DNA of 64,000 nt from Incurvaria masculella (GCA_946894095.1 OX335655.1:5084001-5148000); one strand, 5' to 3'; counted from the stretch's first letter, positions 46,681-56,869 are shown. Program-made: numbers and translations. Notes: generated from the sequence alone by a model not told the origin.

Positions 46681-46839
46681 GGGCCGAGTGCACGAAAGGA
46701 CAAAACATCAAAATCAACGTCAACGTATGGTTAAACATGCCACTTTGTATGGACACTATGGAAGGAACTTCATGCGGTTCACTAAAAGTGACGTGTGTGA
46801 ACATTGATTAATTCAGCCGTCTCTTCGTGCAATCGGGGC
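46681..46839 (-). mobile_element. 159-bp MITE, copy 3
   Basis: GGGCCGAGTGCACGAAAGGA to CGTCTCTTCGTGCAATCGGG, with TAA on both sides. It forms an inverted pair with copy 4. Confidence 0.8.
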
Positions 46840-46876
46840 TAAGTCCCTAGGATTTCGCGCGAACTCATATCTCTTA

Positions 46877-47005
46877 GCCCCGATTGCACGAAGAGACGGC
46901 TGAGTTAATTAATGTTCAAACACGTCACCATTAGTGAAACGCATATAGTTCCTTCCACACTGTCCATAAAAAGTGACGGGTTCAACCTTACGTTGACTTT
47001 GACAT
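46877..47005 (+). mobile_element. 159-bp MITE, copy 4, right end lost
   Basis: GCCCCGATTGCACGAAGAGA onward to GTTGACTTTGACAT, preceded by TTA. It begins 37 bp after copy 3 ends. Confidence 0.7.
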
Positions 47006-47509
47006 ATTCTCACGCAAGAAGTTCTCGACTTCGCTTCCCTCAGTACACCCGCTCAGGGGCTTAAAACGTGATTAAGGAAGAAACTCATAAATGAAGATGA
47101 TTATTCCATATAGAAGAAAGATGTGCATAACCTGGGATTCGAACCCGCGCCGCGGTCATCAATTCAAGGCATAAAACATTAGCAGACTACTAAGTCGACG
47201 CTCAAAATGTAATACGCGCATTACCACCAGACTACAAAATGCTATTTAGGCTGCGTTTAAACCAAACACACTGTCAGGGCTGCCTGTATTACATAAATGG
47301 ACGCATTAACTGAAATAAAAAAAATGGCATCGCTTCGATTACGTATGGAGACGGCGAACTGACCCGAAATGGTTAGAACTGGTCCAATCCTCGCTGACAG
47401 CCTTAAAATGGCGTCCTGTGAACATTATGACGTCCTCGTTACGCACTGAATGCCGTACACAGTGCTCACACTTTGTGTGTGCAACTAATGCATTTGTATT
47501 CAGAGAGTG

Positions 47510-47645
47510 TCAAAACTTACATACATACATACCTTCACACCGCTTTCCCGGAGGGGTAGGCAGAGATGATAGAGCGCCATACGGTACGATCACAGCACAC
47601 CTATTTCGTTTCATCTACAGACATACATATTTTCATACATGATTA
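47510..47645 (+). repeat. Dispersed repeat 'CCCGGAGGGGTAGGCAGAG'
   Basis: TTACATACATACATACCTTC and CTTTCCCGGAGGGGTAGGCA are features of a repeat I associate with Lepidoptera (recall only). Confidence 0.45.
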
Positions 47646-47707
47646 CGTGTGCTACGCATCAGACCTTTACGAAGAATTACATCGATTTGGTCGTGGTACG
47701 TTCTTCT

Positions 47708-47975
47708 AGGCGGACTTACTTTAATACGCCGGACTAAGCCCCGGTTGCACGAAGAAACGACTGAGTTAATCAATGTTCAGACACGTCACTTTTAGTGGAC
47801 TGCATAGAGTTCCTTCCATACTGTCCACACAAAGTGACGTGTTTGATCATACTTTGACGTTGATTTTGATTTTTTGTTCTTTCGTGCACTCGGCCCTAAA
47901 TCGGTTTTTGAGTGGTTAGTTCGGTGCTAATCCTGCAGGCACAAAATGTTGATAGGTTCACCTGAATACGACTAT
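47708..47975 (+). repeat. Dispersed repeat carrying a MITE
   Basis: AGGCGGACTTACTTTAATACG before the MITE and ATCGGTTTTTGAGTGGTTAG after it. Same family as 5518-5620. Confidence 0.55.
47738..47896 (+). mobile_element. 159-bp MITE, copy 5, inserted in another repeat
   Basis: GCCCCGGTTGCACGAAGAAA to CTTTCGTGCACTCGGCCC with (C)TAA on both sides. The surrounding repeat exists uninterrupted at about 5518-5620. Confidence 0.8.
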
Positions 47976-48029
47976 TTCAGTTCTAAACGGACTACGGTGT
48001 ATGTCTATGGTAAATCCATAGACGCAAGG

Positions 48030-48355
48030 CGCTGCATTTCGTTCTTCTGCCTGCTGCCTTGCGGCGGGACCAAAGATGGCGCTGGAATCGTTTCTCCAAT
48101 AGAGGCGGCCACCATTGTTGGACTGGAGTACGCCGCTTTTGCTTTTCGCCGCATTTGCCCGCGTGTCCCCGTGCTGTTCTTTCGGCGCGTTCGCGCCCCG
48201 ATTAACAGCTACTTCAGACCGTTGACACTGCGCCGCGCCGCTGGGTCCGCCGCCGGTGGCGCGGCTCCGACGCTGGTGGAGTTAAAAGTGTGGACACGGT
48301 GCTGGGCACAGTTTGGAGACCTGTGGACATGTGGGTCTGATTGCCAGCACACAAC
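48030..48355 (+). promoter_or_regulatory. GC-rich promoter/5' UTR region of the PHD gene
   Basis: About 325 bases of GC- and CpG-rich DNA immediately precede the start ATG in an otherwise AT-rich region. It contains AAGATGGC near 48073 and GGCCACCATT near 48107, both of the YY1/Pho type, and no obvious TATA box. The transcription start cannot be fixed from sequence alone. An apparent reading frame over this block is probably a composition effect. Confidence 0.45.
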
Positions 48356-48424
48356 ATGTCGGGCGGACAGCACAACCCTAACGGCCGCCAGGCCCAGCTT
48401 GGTTCTGCTTGGAACCATCTGCAG
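48356..48424 (+). CDS. PHD gene, coding exon 1 with start codon
   Basis: ATG in the context ACAACATGT opens 23 codons (MSGGQHNPNGRQ...WNHLQ), ending at CTGCAG followed by GTGACA, a good donor, in phase 0. The next exon with a matching phase is at 51365. The exon lies at the 3' edge of a GC-rich block, as expected of a first exon. It is too short to be found as an isolated reading frame; the call rests on the start context, donor and phase. Confidence 0.65.
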
Positions 48425-51400
48425 GTGACACTCGCTTCTCCTTTGCTACCTCTTAAATTCGTCATTACCTTAGCCTCTATCGTTTTAACTGGGTTCTGGT
48501 ACTTTAGTAAGTACCATTGTGAGATATTCGATTGATTACACGATGTATTGGAAAAATCCGCGAAAATTTCGCGAGAAGTTTTGGCATTAATTATATTCCA
48601 AGATATGCAGTGAATTTGATGTTACTGCTAGCAGTTTCTATCTCACATGAACCTATTAAATTATTTCATTTAGCTTTAAATGAACGCAAGAACCATCAAA
48701 ATGTATTTAAAATTGTTTGAAGTTTTTCTTTCGCAGTTTACAATTTATCTGCTGCGAGATGCATTATAATTTCCAGTATTCCTTACTCCTAAGATATATT
48801 TCTGACTAGCTATCTTAATTATTAAGTCTTTAGCAGCGAGCCAAATATATCACAATAAGCAATATCCCACCACTTTCTAAGCTAAATTCAGTTGTAGAGG
48901 ATGGGTTAAACATTTTAGATATTGTTTTCATGGTAATGACTATTTCCATCATCTAAAAAATTAAGTTTGAACAACAGCGAAATCTACATTTGAAGTATGT
49001 AGGCATATCAAAAATAGTTTGATAATGAGCTCCAAAACAGATGGCGATAAATCAGTTTTTCATTCTGAAACAACCTGAGCTGTCAAGACAACTAGACAAA
49101 ACCCCAGCTATCCACTAGATGGCGCTGATTGTGTGTATCCTTACCACCTACGAAATATGAACTGAGATTCATGTCCAATTTGTGGTCTCTAGTTGCTATT
49201 GTTTCCAAAATCGACATATGTGGTACTTTCTAGTGTAAGCGGCAACAAGAGCTTACAGGAAAATATTCACCACCATATAAATTTACAAAACTTAGAAGGG
49301 GAAGGTTCTTCGGAAATCCGGTGTAATACCATGAAAGTATGCATGATATTTGCCATCCGTGTCACGGTAATATATAAATATTAAGGAACAAAAAACGCCA
49401 AAGTCTCAGTGTGATATTGAGAATCATTGTGCTTACGTGCTATTGTGCTATGCCCATGCGGATGTAGACCTTTATGCATCGACTCAAAAAAATGTAAGAG
49501 GAAATGAGGTAACATAATGAACGTACGAAGGCGCAGCGTACTTCATAAATGAAAGAAAAGGTACGCTTGGGGTTACCGGACCCAGATTGTGCTTGGATAG
49601 AAAACATAAGTATAGGGATATATATATAGATTTATAGGAAAAAAATATAATTAGTATATTTTGAAAAAAATAATCATTGGTTAGCTAAATATAATTTCCA
49701 TTCAATGACCTTAAAAAGCCGTGTCATAAATAATTCCTGTAAAATGTCTATATCTTGAAATCTTACCTTGCCATGGAATGTTTTGCATTTGGCAATAAAA
49801 TGAATAATTACTCGCTGCAAACAGGCCTGTGACCTCATATCTTATTCATGCCATGTGGTAACTCACTTCCCGTCCACGACTTCACATATGTACTTGCTAT
49901 TAACATATATTTTGGTATCTCGACAAATGGATGTCAATCTCTTTGAAAATCTAGTTTTTACTTCAGGTATAGAGTAACAATACTATTTTTTGTATGTTTT
50001 ATACTAGTATTATATAAAATACAACCTAAAACTTGGGGTAACCTGGGGGCCTGGGACCAATCCCACAAGGTAGCTCCGAACTAGAAAAATGGACCCCAAC
50101 ATAGAAGTTTTAAAAAAAAAACGTAGACAATTATGACCAAGTCTAAATATTTCATTAAATTTTCGTCATGTGGTGTTGTCAAACGAGTAAGGTCTCCTTG
50201 AACTTAGAATATAAATTCCGAATCTGTTTATTTATTTTACTCCATCCAAAATGTGAATGAATTGCTAATTGAGACCGAGGGTTTTCTGTATTTTACCTAG
50301 AGGTACCTAGAGGTAAGATATAAATACACTTTGACCTTAAGAGCCTGTATTTCAATAGTCATTTAAATCTGGCCTCCATGAAAACTTCACGTACGTCTAA
50401 AACCTTGCTTAAAGTAAATAAGTGTCTAATTGCCTGGCTGAAGCTGAGTTCTCGAGAACATTTTATCATAAAATTTTAATTAATTTGGGCTTTGTTTGGT
50501 TTTTTTTCATACCCTTTTGGAATATTTTCAGAAAATAACATATAAAATAAACATACTTTTTCACAGATTTTTGTCTTCTCAAATAATTCAAATAACATTT
50601 TTAATCCATGATTTTTCACATTTTGAGTTCTGTATAGGACAAATGCGTCTTTGATTATAAATCGAAATGTAGCTTCGCTGAGAATCATTTTTTTTATGTA
50701 ACCGGACATGGGTGGCTAATAACAATTGTCTGTCAGATATTAGCATGGGAACTAGGTGCCATTCCAGGACCTTCCTTCTATTGCTCGGCCACATTGAACT
50801 GGATGGAAAACATGGACAATTTTCGTTGCTGCTTCGACCATCGTTCATTCATTGCGATGGTACCACCCCTGGCGGGTTTAAGCCTACCACCTAATAAGTA
50901 AGGAAGGGAACATACAGTTTTACAGGAATCCGAACCACAGCCAGCCTCAACGGTTGAAAATGGTCACCCATCCAGAACTCAACCGGGCTCAGAGGTGCTT
51001 TACCAAGCTTATGGAATCGCAAGGTGTCGCACCACTGGGTTACAGGGTGCCTCTTATGATTTGTATCAATATGTTTAAGGGCGTCTATCATAGATATAAG
51101 ATTATTTATAAAAAAAAATCAAAACATGCAGACGTAGCTCTCAGTTGGTTTATTTAATGTGCAAAAATATTTCTTAATTTGACTAAGGAAACAGAAACGA
51201 GCCATTGTATGGAACTCGATCCCCTCATTTTCCTCTTAATAAGTTCCTGCATGACTTTTCGGGCTCGATTCTGTGCCGAGTCGTGCGTTTATCACGTGTC
51301 TATAACGGACGCCCCGTGCGCAGGGTGCCTAGTAATGTATGGTTAGCTGGTGGGCGCGTTGCAGGTGCCATACCTGGGGCGCGTGCCGCAGGCGGCGCAC

Positions 51401-54400
51401 ATGGCGTCGGAGCGCGCTGGTGTGACGTGGCACACGCCCACGCCGCCGCCGCCGCCCTCGCACCACCCGTACCTCGGGCCTGTGCCCGCCGCCGTCTCGC
51501 CCGATCCGCTGCAGGTAACTAAACAATGTTTCATTATGTGTTTTGTCATTTTAGGAGGCCAATTCTGGGAATTCCGACTTGATGAATCGGGAGTGCTCTC
51601 AGGATAGGAATTCGCCTTGACATTACTTTGGTATTCTAGTGATCGGTCGCAGCACCACACGGAATGATACATTTCCATCTGTTTCCGAATTCAGTGCTAC
51701 GGAAAAATTACAATGGTATGCAAATCCGTAAGCGGTTCGTAGATGCAGCAAAATAGTTCGGAAGTCTGATTCAGGAGTGTGTGTTTCGTACGTATATTCA
51801 TTAGAGCCACCTGACTCCATTTTGTTTTGCCCAATGTTGTTTTTAAGCACACATAATCAGTTGCTAACCCCTGGCTAGCTATTAACTTTCTAGCTATTGC
51901 TATTGCTAGAAGCCTAACTCCACCGAAGCGTTGCATCTCCTCACATATTTTTCCTACACCGTACTAACTAACACCGTAAACTACAACATACAACTTCGTA
52001 CGGGTAACTACCACTTTGTTGAAATAACCCTTTTCAAGATACTCGCACATTTATTGTGTCGTACTTTCTATAAGAAATAACTTGATAGTCATAGCCATAC
52101 ATCGTTCGATCCTTTATCAATAGAAATTGTAAACTGCCATGCTAGGCACCTATTTCCCCCAAGTACAATCGGGTTAATGAGCAGAAGCACCGGCCCAGCC
52201 GGCATGATTTTTGTATCTCCCGAAAATGTTCAAAGGCTCATGGGCGTCGTCAGGTGCCTTTTAGTTAAAACTGTGCCGTGCGCAATATTCTGTTGCTTTT
52301 CTTCGAAATAAACGTCTATTGCAAGGGATTTTACCAAGTCCTCAAAGACACATGCCAAAATATACTGGGAGGATTTGTTTTACTTTTTTTACTTTGCTCC
52401 TGATCAAAAATGAATGTGTGCGTCTATATGTGTTGTAGGCACTGAAGGTGAGCGGGGTGGGAGGCAATGCGCTGTACCGGCACACACCGACGCCGCCCGA
52501 CCGCGACTCGGCCATCCTTTACCGGCACACGCCCCCACCACCGGACAAGCTTTTTAGGTAAACATCTGTTTATTTATAATTATGAAGATAGTAGCATTGT
52601 AATTCGATTTTTTTAAACGTGCGTTAACCTCTGAAATCGGATGCGGCCGATATCGGCCTAGAAATCTTTATAAAAAAAAACCGGACAAGCGCGAGTCGGA
52701 CTCGCACACGAAGGGTTCCGAACCGTCAACACAAAAAAATCACGTTTGTTGTGTGGAGTCCCACTTTAATTATTATATTTTTTTTATTTTGCCTCTTGGT
52801 TATAGCGGCAAAATAAATACACACTCTGTGAAAATTTCAGCTGCCTTCCTATTACGGTTCATGAGATACAGCCCTTTGACAGACGGACGGACGGACAGCG
52901 GAGGCTTAGTAATAGGGTTCCGTTTTCACCCATTGGTTAGGAAACCCTAAAAAAACCATAGTGCGAAAAGTGAACATGTTTTGACAGAACCAAATCCTGT
53001 AATTGCAAACATACCTACATATTCCGAAGGGATAACACTTTGTGGCCTACTCACTAATACAACAAACAGTGTCCCACTGTCATTAGTTTCTCTTCGGCAT
53101 TAAGCCTGCCTATTGGAAACATTGTTAAAAGGTGTACAATAAAGAATTTTATTATTATTATTATTAGTTTTTTAGGGTTCCGTACCCAAAGGATGAAAAC
53201 GGAACCCTATTACCAAGCCTCCGCTGGCCGTCCGTCCGTCTGTCACAGCACTGTATCTCATGAACCGTAATAGTTAGGCAGCTGAATTTTTCAAAGATTA
53301 TGTATTTATTTTGCCGCTATAACAACAAATAGGTAAGATTACAAAATAATAAAAATTAAAATGGGGCCCCATTTTTTATTGCAGTCGACACCAAAGTAAT
53401 TTTTTGCCAATATTGGGTACTTGAGTCAGCCCAAACATCTGTAAGTCAATGTTTGCAACGCTTCTGTCATGACTTCATTAAAAACGGAATTATACCTTTA
53501 TCATATCAGCTCCTTTTTACTGCAGAATATTATATTACATGGGCTGTGTAACTCAGTCAATGTAAAATATTAAGTGTGTAAGGGGTTGTGTAATTGTGGA
53601 CTGTATACATTGTTCACAGAATCTTCTTGTCTACAGGTAACAAAATGAATTTGCCTGGATTATACAGGGCCCAGATTATTAAAGGAACTCTAGGAATGCT
53701 CAATGGATATCAGTTAAGAGATATTTTTTTCAAGTTGGATGAAAATAAATTCATAAAATAAAATTTAGCATGATTTACAAATGTTTCTTTGTTTTCGTAA
53801 ATTAGTTTGTATGTTAATCAATGTGAATGAACGTTCAAGTGCTAGCAGTCCCAAACCAATCTGCAACACCATATGGCACTGTGTCGCCAAAGCCGTTGGG
53901 ATTATTTCACCCTTGACAACATATAAAAAAGATGGTTATAGACTTTTTTGTCATGTCATGTCGCAAAACGTGGTTGACAGTAGTCGGTGCTCTGGAGCAA
54001 ATTCCAAGTAATAGATGATTTAGAAGATTTCGCTACTTATTACGAATTTTATATTTCCGCACAACAATCAAGTTAAGATTGTCCTGCATTTGTTTTTCAG
54101 GCACACTCCATCGCCGGGTGACCCGAAGGTCGGCACGGTCCTACCGCCTGCTGATATATATCCTTTGCCGAGAGGTAATGATCCTCAAAAAAATTAATAC
54201 AATTATTTGAACATGACAATCATTCAAAGTAGTTTTATATTATTTGTTACTAAGATCTCATGATTTGGCAAACATTCATTCAATTCATAAATTTCCCATT
54301 AATTTATGAATACAATGTTGTGACAGTTGGAAGTTGAATTGTGTAATTAATTAAATACAGTTTTTTTTCTGATAGCGTGAAAATTACAATATATACATTT

Positions 54401-56770
54401 TTGAACTTTTTAACCAACTTAAGTTCAAAACTTTTGAACTTCATTCAATTGCATAATAATAATCCGTAAATTGTTCTCTGGTTTAAATTCTTTTTTTTTT
54501 ATGGAACCAGACATGTTTAATACCACACCACTACCGTTATGATATTAGCCCAATACACCACATTCCCGAAGGAATTAGGTACCATGCCAGGACCTTTTCT
54601 GTATGAACATGACTAAATTGTACTGGATGGAAAACAGGGACAATTTTTTATTGCTACTTTGACCATCTTTTCATCCAATGCCATGCACCAACTCGGGCGG
54701 GTTTAAACCCTACCACCTATTAGGGGAAGGGTACCTACAGTTTTACATGGATTCCGAACCATGGAGCAGCTCGCATTCGTGATGGAATGCTGTTTGTGTT
54801 GACATATCGGAACTACTTTTAAACATGATGTGTAAATGTTTGCAGAGAAACTGCGCGCGGAGGAACTGCTGGCATACACGCGCGGCGGCGTCGATCTGAC
54901 GCTGGGCCGGCCGCCCTCCAACGGAGCCCCGCTCAGCCTGTCTGTCCGCGACGCGCCCACCATCAACAGCCTCATCAGCGCGGCAACCGCGCGACCGCCG
55001 CACGCGCCGCGCCCCGCGCACGCGCGTGTCGACGCGCTGCTCGAACGGCTCGCGCCCGCTCCGCACTCCCCGCATTCTGTCATCGTGCACCCGCGCGCCG
55101 CGCCCTCGCCCTCGCCGCCCGACTCCAACGAGGACTCAACCGACTCGTGCGGCGCCCCACCCGGCGCCAAGCGCAAGCGCAAGCCCGAGCGGACGGTGCG
55201 CGTGCCCGCTCCCGCGCCGCCGCCGCCTCCACCCCCGCCCGCCGCCGAGCGACTCGCCCCCGTGCCCGCGCCCGCCCCGGAGCCCCTCACCGCGTCCCCC
55301 CCTCTCGAGAACGGCGACGGCCCCCACGAGCCCGCCGCCGCGCCCCCCTCGCCGGGCCTCCCGCACACTAGGAGAAAAACAAAGTCCGGATCGTCGGAAA
55401 CCATCGATGACATTGCTGCGATGATCGCCTCCACTGACAGAGTGGATGGCAATGCAAACTTGGATAGTTCAGCATCGCTGCCAAAGCCCCCGGAACCGGA
55501 CGAACCGCCGGCTACTATTGAAGTCCTGAAGAAGGTACTCGGGAGTCCCGAACCGGCGAAGGAGGTTATAAAACCCTCGCCATCGGAGCCTCCGACGCCA
55601 GCCAGCAACGAGCCTCCTTCGCAGGAAACTCCAGTGAGACCCAAGAGAAGATCGACCAGATCTTCAAGATCCGACACTTCAAATGCGCAAGAGGCGTCCA
55701 CCTCGGAGGCCAAACCTTCCGAGAGACCCACCGAGACCGTTCCCGAAGAGAAGAAGAGCGATAGTGGAGTTCCCACTTTTGTAGAAGTTGAGAATCAACT
55801 CGAACAGATGTTTGCTGGCATCGAAGAGGAGAAACCTGCCGCTGACGAGATTCCAACTAAAGAAGAGGTAAGCGGAGCCAAGAAGAGACAGCGTTCGCGA
55901 ACAGGCCGGAAACCGGCGCGGGGCAAGGGGTCGCGGCGGTCTAGCGGAGCTGCGTCTACAGATGATACTTGCGCTCCCAAATCGAAAATCGCTCGCAAGA
56001 AGTCAACCGTCGCCAGTGCCCGGAAACAGGAAGTGAGTGCAAAAGAAGGACATAGAGACGCCTACGACTCCGGAAGCAACGCAAGCTCCGGTCGGTCGCG
56101 AGGGCCTTATGTGCAAATACGTGGGCCGAGGGACTCTCCTCTGTACGTCAACGTAGTGAACGCGGCGACGGCGGCCGAAGACGACTGCGACGGGGCCGCC
56201 GCCCGTCCACGTCCCACGAGACGGAAGGGCTCAGCCGACGGCGACTTCCGGAACGGACTTAAGACTCGCGGCCTCCACTGCAGCACCCTGAGCATCAGGT
56301 ACGACGCGACCACGCCGGACGCCAGCTGGGTGTGCGCCTTCTGCGAGCTCGGCCCTCACGCCGGCGTCAAGGAGAGGCTCGAGGGGCCCGTGCGGCCCCT
56401 CGGGGACCTGTTCGGGCCGTACACGATCTCGACGGACTGCGAGGAGTACCGCGGGCTCGAGGAGCAGCGGAGGCGTTGGCACGCGGGCCCGCCGGAGGAG
56501 AGGGAGAGCCGCGAAGTGTGGTTCCACGAGGAGTGCGGCGTGTGGGCGCCGGGGCTGGTAGCGGCGGGCGCGCGGCTCTCGGGGCTGGAGGCGGCGGTGT
56601 GGGCGGCGCGGGGCGCGCGTTGCGGCCGCTGCGGGCGCGGCGGCGCCGGCGTAGCGTGCGCGACGCGCGCATGCCCGGCACGCGCGCACGTCAACTGCGC
56701 GCGCGCCTCGCTCTGGCGGCTGCTCGAGGAGGAGTTCCGCGCGTTCTGCCCGCGGCACGCGCGCGCCTAG
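48356..56770 (+). CDS. Extended-PHD (TCF20/RAI1-like) nuclear protein, five coding exons
   Basis: The coding sequence joins 48356-48424, 51365-51514, 52439-52557, 54101-54174 and 54846-56770: 2337 nt, 778 residues plus stop. All introns are GT-AG and the phases match (0, 0, 2, 1). Residues 1-140 are proline-rich with four HTP motifs; about 215-310 is very proline-rich with a basic KRKRK cluster near 246; basic stretches follow, including one like an AT-hook (about 490-505). Near 558 is a PYVQIRGP stretch, then an extended PHD (about 610-778). Its visible zinc ligands are C634, C637, H698, C701, then C730, C733, C742, C747, H752, C755, C772, H775. This arrangement and the GLHCSTLS...GPYT context resemble vertebrate TCF20/RAI1, which are chromatin-associated transcriptional regulators. 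A nuclear chromatin role is inferred from the family. An extra exon in the long first intron cannot be excluded. All four introns contain repeats. Confidence 0.85.
48425..51364 (+). other. PHD gene intron 1
   Basis: A 2.94-kb AT-rich intron. It holds one clear repeat, a 5S-headed SINE at 50688-51052 on the opposite strand. No further exon with coding composition was recognised, though a small one could be missed. Confidence 0.55.
50688..51052 (-). mobile_element. 5S-headed SINE in intron 1 of the PHD gene
   Basis: Reverse-strand copy: tail at 50695-50760, body, then the head remnant (GTCACCCATCC near 50963, + strand) up to CACCACTGGGTTACAGGG. Confidence 0.7.
51365..51514 (+). CDS. PHD gene, coding exon 2
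   Basis: The acceptor GCGTTGCAG and donor CTGCAG|GTAACT bound exactly 50 codons in phase 0 (VPYLGRVPQAAHMASERAG..., then HTPTPPPPPSHHPYLGPVP). GC-rich third positions contrast with the AT-rich flanks. It contains the first HTP motif. Confidence 0.8.
52140..52268 (+). pseudogene. LINE 3'-end relic in intron 2 of the PHD gene
   Basis: TTTCCCCCAAGTACAAT followed by CATGGGCGTCGTCAGGTGCC matches the nucleotide sequence of the tail at 10.8-10.9 kb. Degenerate; about 130 bp. Confidence 0.5.
52439..52557 (+). CDS. PHD gene, coding exon 3
   Basis: The acceptor TGTTGTAG and donor TTTTTAG|GTAAAC bound 39 codons plus 2 nt (ALKVSGVGGNALYRHTP..., then ILYRHTPPPPDKLF). It holds two YRHTP repeats 15 residues apart. 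The phase-2 end is completed by the first base of the exon at 54101. Confidence 0.85.
52677..52953 (+). repeat. GGGTTCCGTAC repeat in PHD-gene intron 3
   Basis: CCGGACAAGCGCGAGTCGGA through GGACGGACGGACAGCGGAGG to GAAACCCTAAAAA. Confidence 0.75.
53168..53385 (-). repeat. GGGTTCCGTAC repeat in PHD-gene intron 3, opposite strand
   Basis: Starts TTTTTAGGGTTCCGTACCC and runs to ATGGGGCCCCATTTTT. With the copy 215 bp upstream it forms an inverted pair. Confidence 0.7.
54101..54174 (+). CDS. PHD gene, coding exon 4
   Basis: A strong acceptor (TTTGTTTTTCAG) and a donor CCGAGAG|GTAATG bound 74 nt. It reads R-HTPSPGDPKVGTVLPP...IYPLPR and leaves one base, which with AG at 54846 makes a Glu codon. 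Confidence 0.85.
54175..54845 (+). other. PHD gene intron 4
   Basis: A 671-bp intron. Nearly half of it is a SINE on the opposite strand (54493-54790) whose end lies about 55 bp from the acceptor of the last exon. Confidence 0.55.
54493..54790 (-). mobile_element. SINE just upstream of the PHD-gene last exon
   Basis: Tail and body on the reverse strand, ending inside the body near GCATTCGTGATGGAATGC; the Pol III head is missing. It lies wholly in intron 4. Confidence 0.75.
54846..56770 (+). CDS. PHD gene, large last exon with extended PHD finger
   Basis: The acceptor AATGTTTGCAG is followed by 1925 nt open to TAG at 56768-56770. It encodes residues 138-778: KLRAEELLAYTRGG at the start, a long Pro/Ala/Arg region, acidic and basic low-complexity sequence, and the cysteine-rich C-terminus. 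GAAGAG|GTAAGC near 55863 resembles a donor, but the frame and composition continue past it, so I treat it as coding. The high GC content makes several antisense and out-of-frame readings look open; these are shadows. Confidence 0.9.
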
Positions 56771-56869
56771 TGCGCGCCGCCTCCGCCCGGCGTGCGCCGC
56801 GTCATCAGACTCGTGCGCGGCGCCACCACTCAGCTGATCCGGCTCGACGAGCCCGTGAGGAAGGCGTAG
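56771..56869 (+). other. In-frame extension after the PHD-gene stop codon
   Basis: After TAG at 56768-56770 the same frame stays open for 32 codons (starting CAPPPPGVRRVIRLVRG, ending DEPVRKA) to a second TAG at 56867-56869. About 29 of the 32 codons end in G or C, like the exon upstream. Soon after the second stop the sequence turns AT-rich. It may be a readthrough extension, or the former C-terminus after a nonsense change or sequence error. No homology is claimed. Confidence 0.5.

Larger units (their letters stand above)
51515..54100 (+). other. PHD gene introns 2 and 3 with repeats
   Basis: Intron 2 (51515-52438) carries a LINE 3'-end relic. Intron 3 (52558-54100) carries two oppositely oriented GGGTTCCGTAC repeats and a (TTA)n run near 53149-53168. 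Exon 3 lies between the two introns. Confidence 0.5.

Noticed and set aside
47125..47225. tRNA-like sequence (GGGATTCGAACCC)
   Set aside because: B-box-like core only, with a weak A-box candidate at 47195-47220; probably an old tRNA-derived repeat, not a gene.
47946..48428. 160-codon frame across the GC-rich promoter region
   Set aside because: Crosses a repeat into the 5' region and lies out of frame with the exon starting at 48356; no domain.
54703..55776. 357-codon minus-strand frame over the PHD-gene last exon
   Set aside because: Antisense of strongly GC-rich coding sequence, beginning in a SINE; low-complexity Gly/Ser/Ala product. A shadow.
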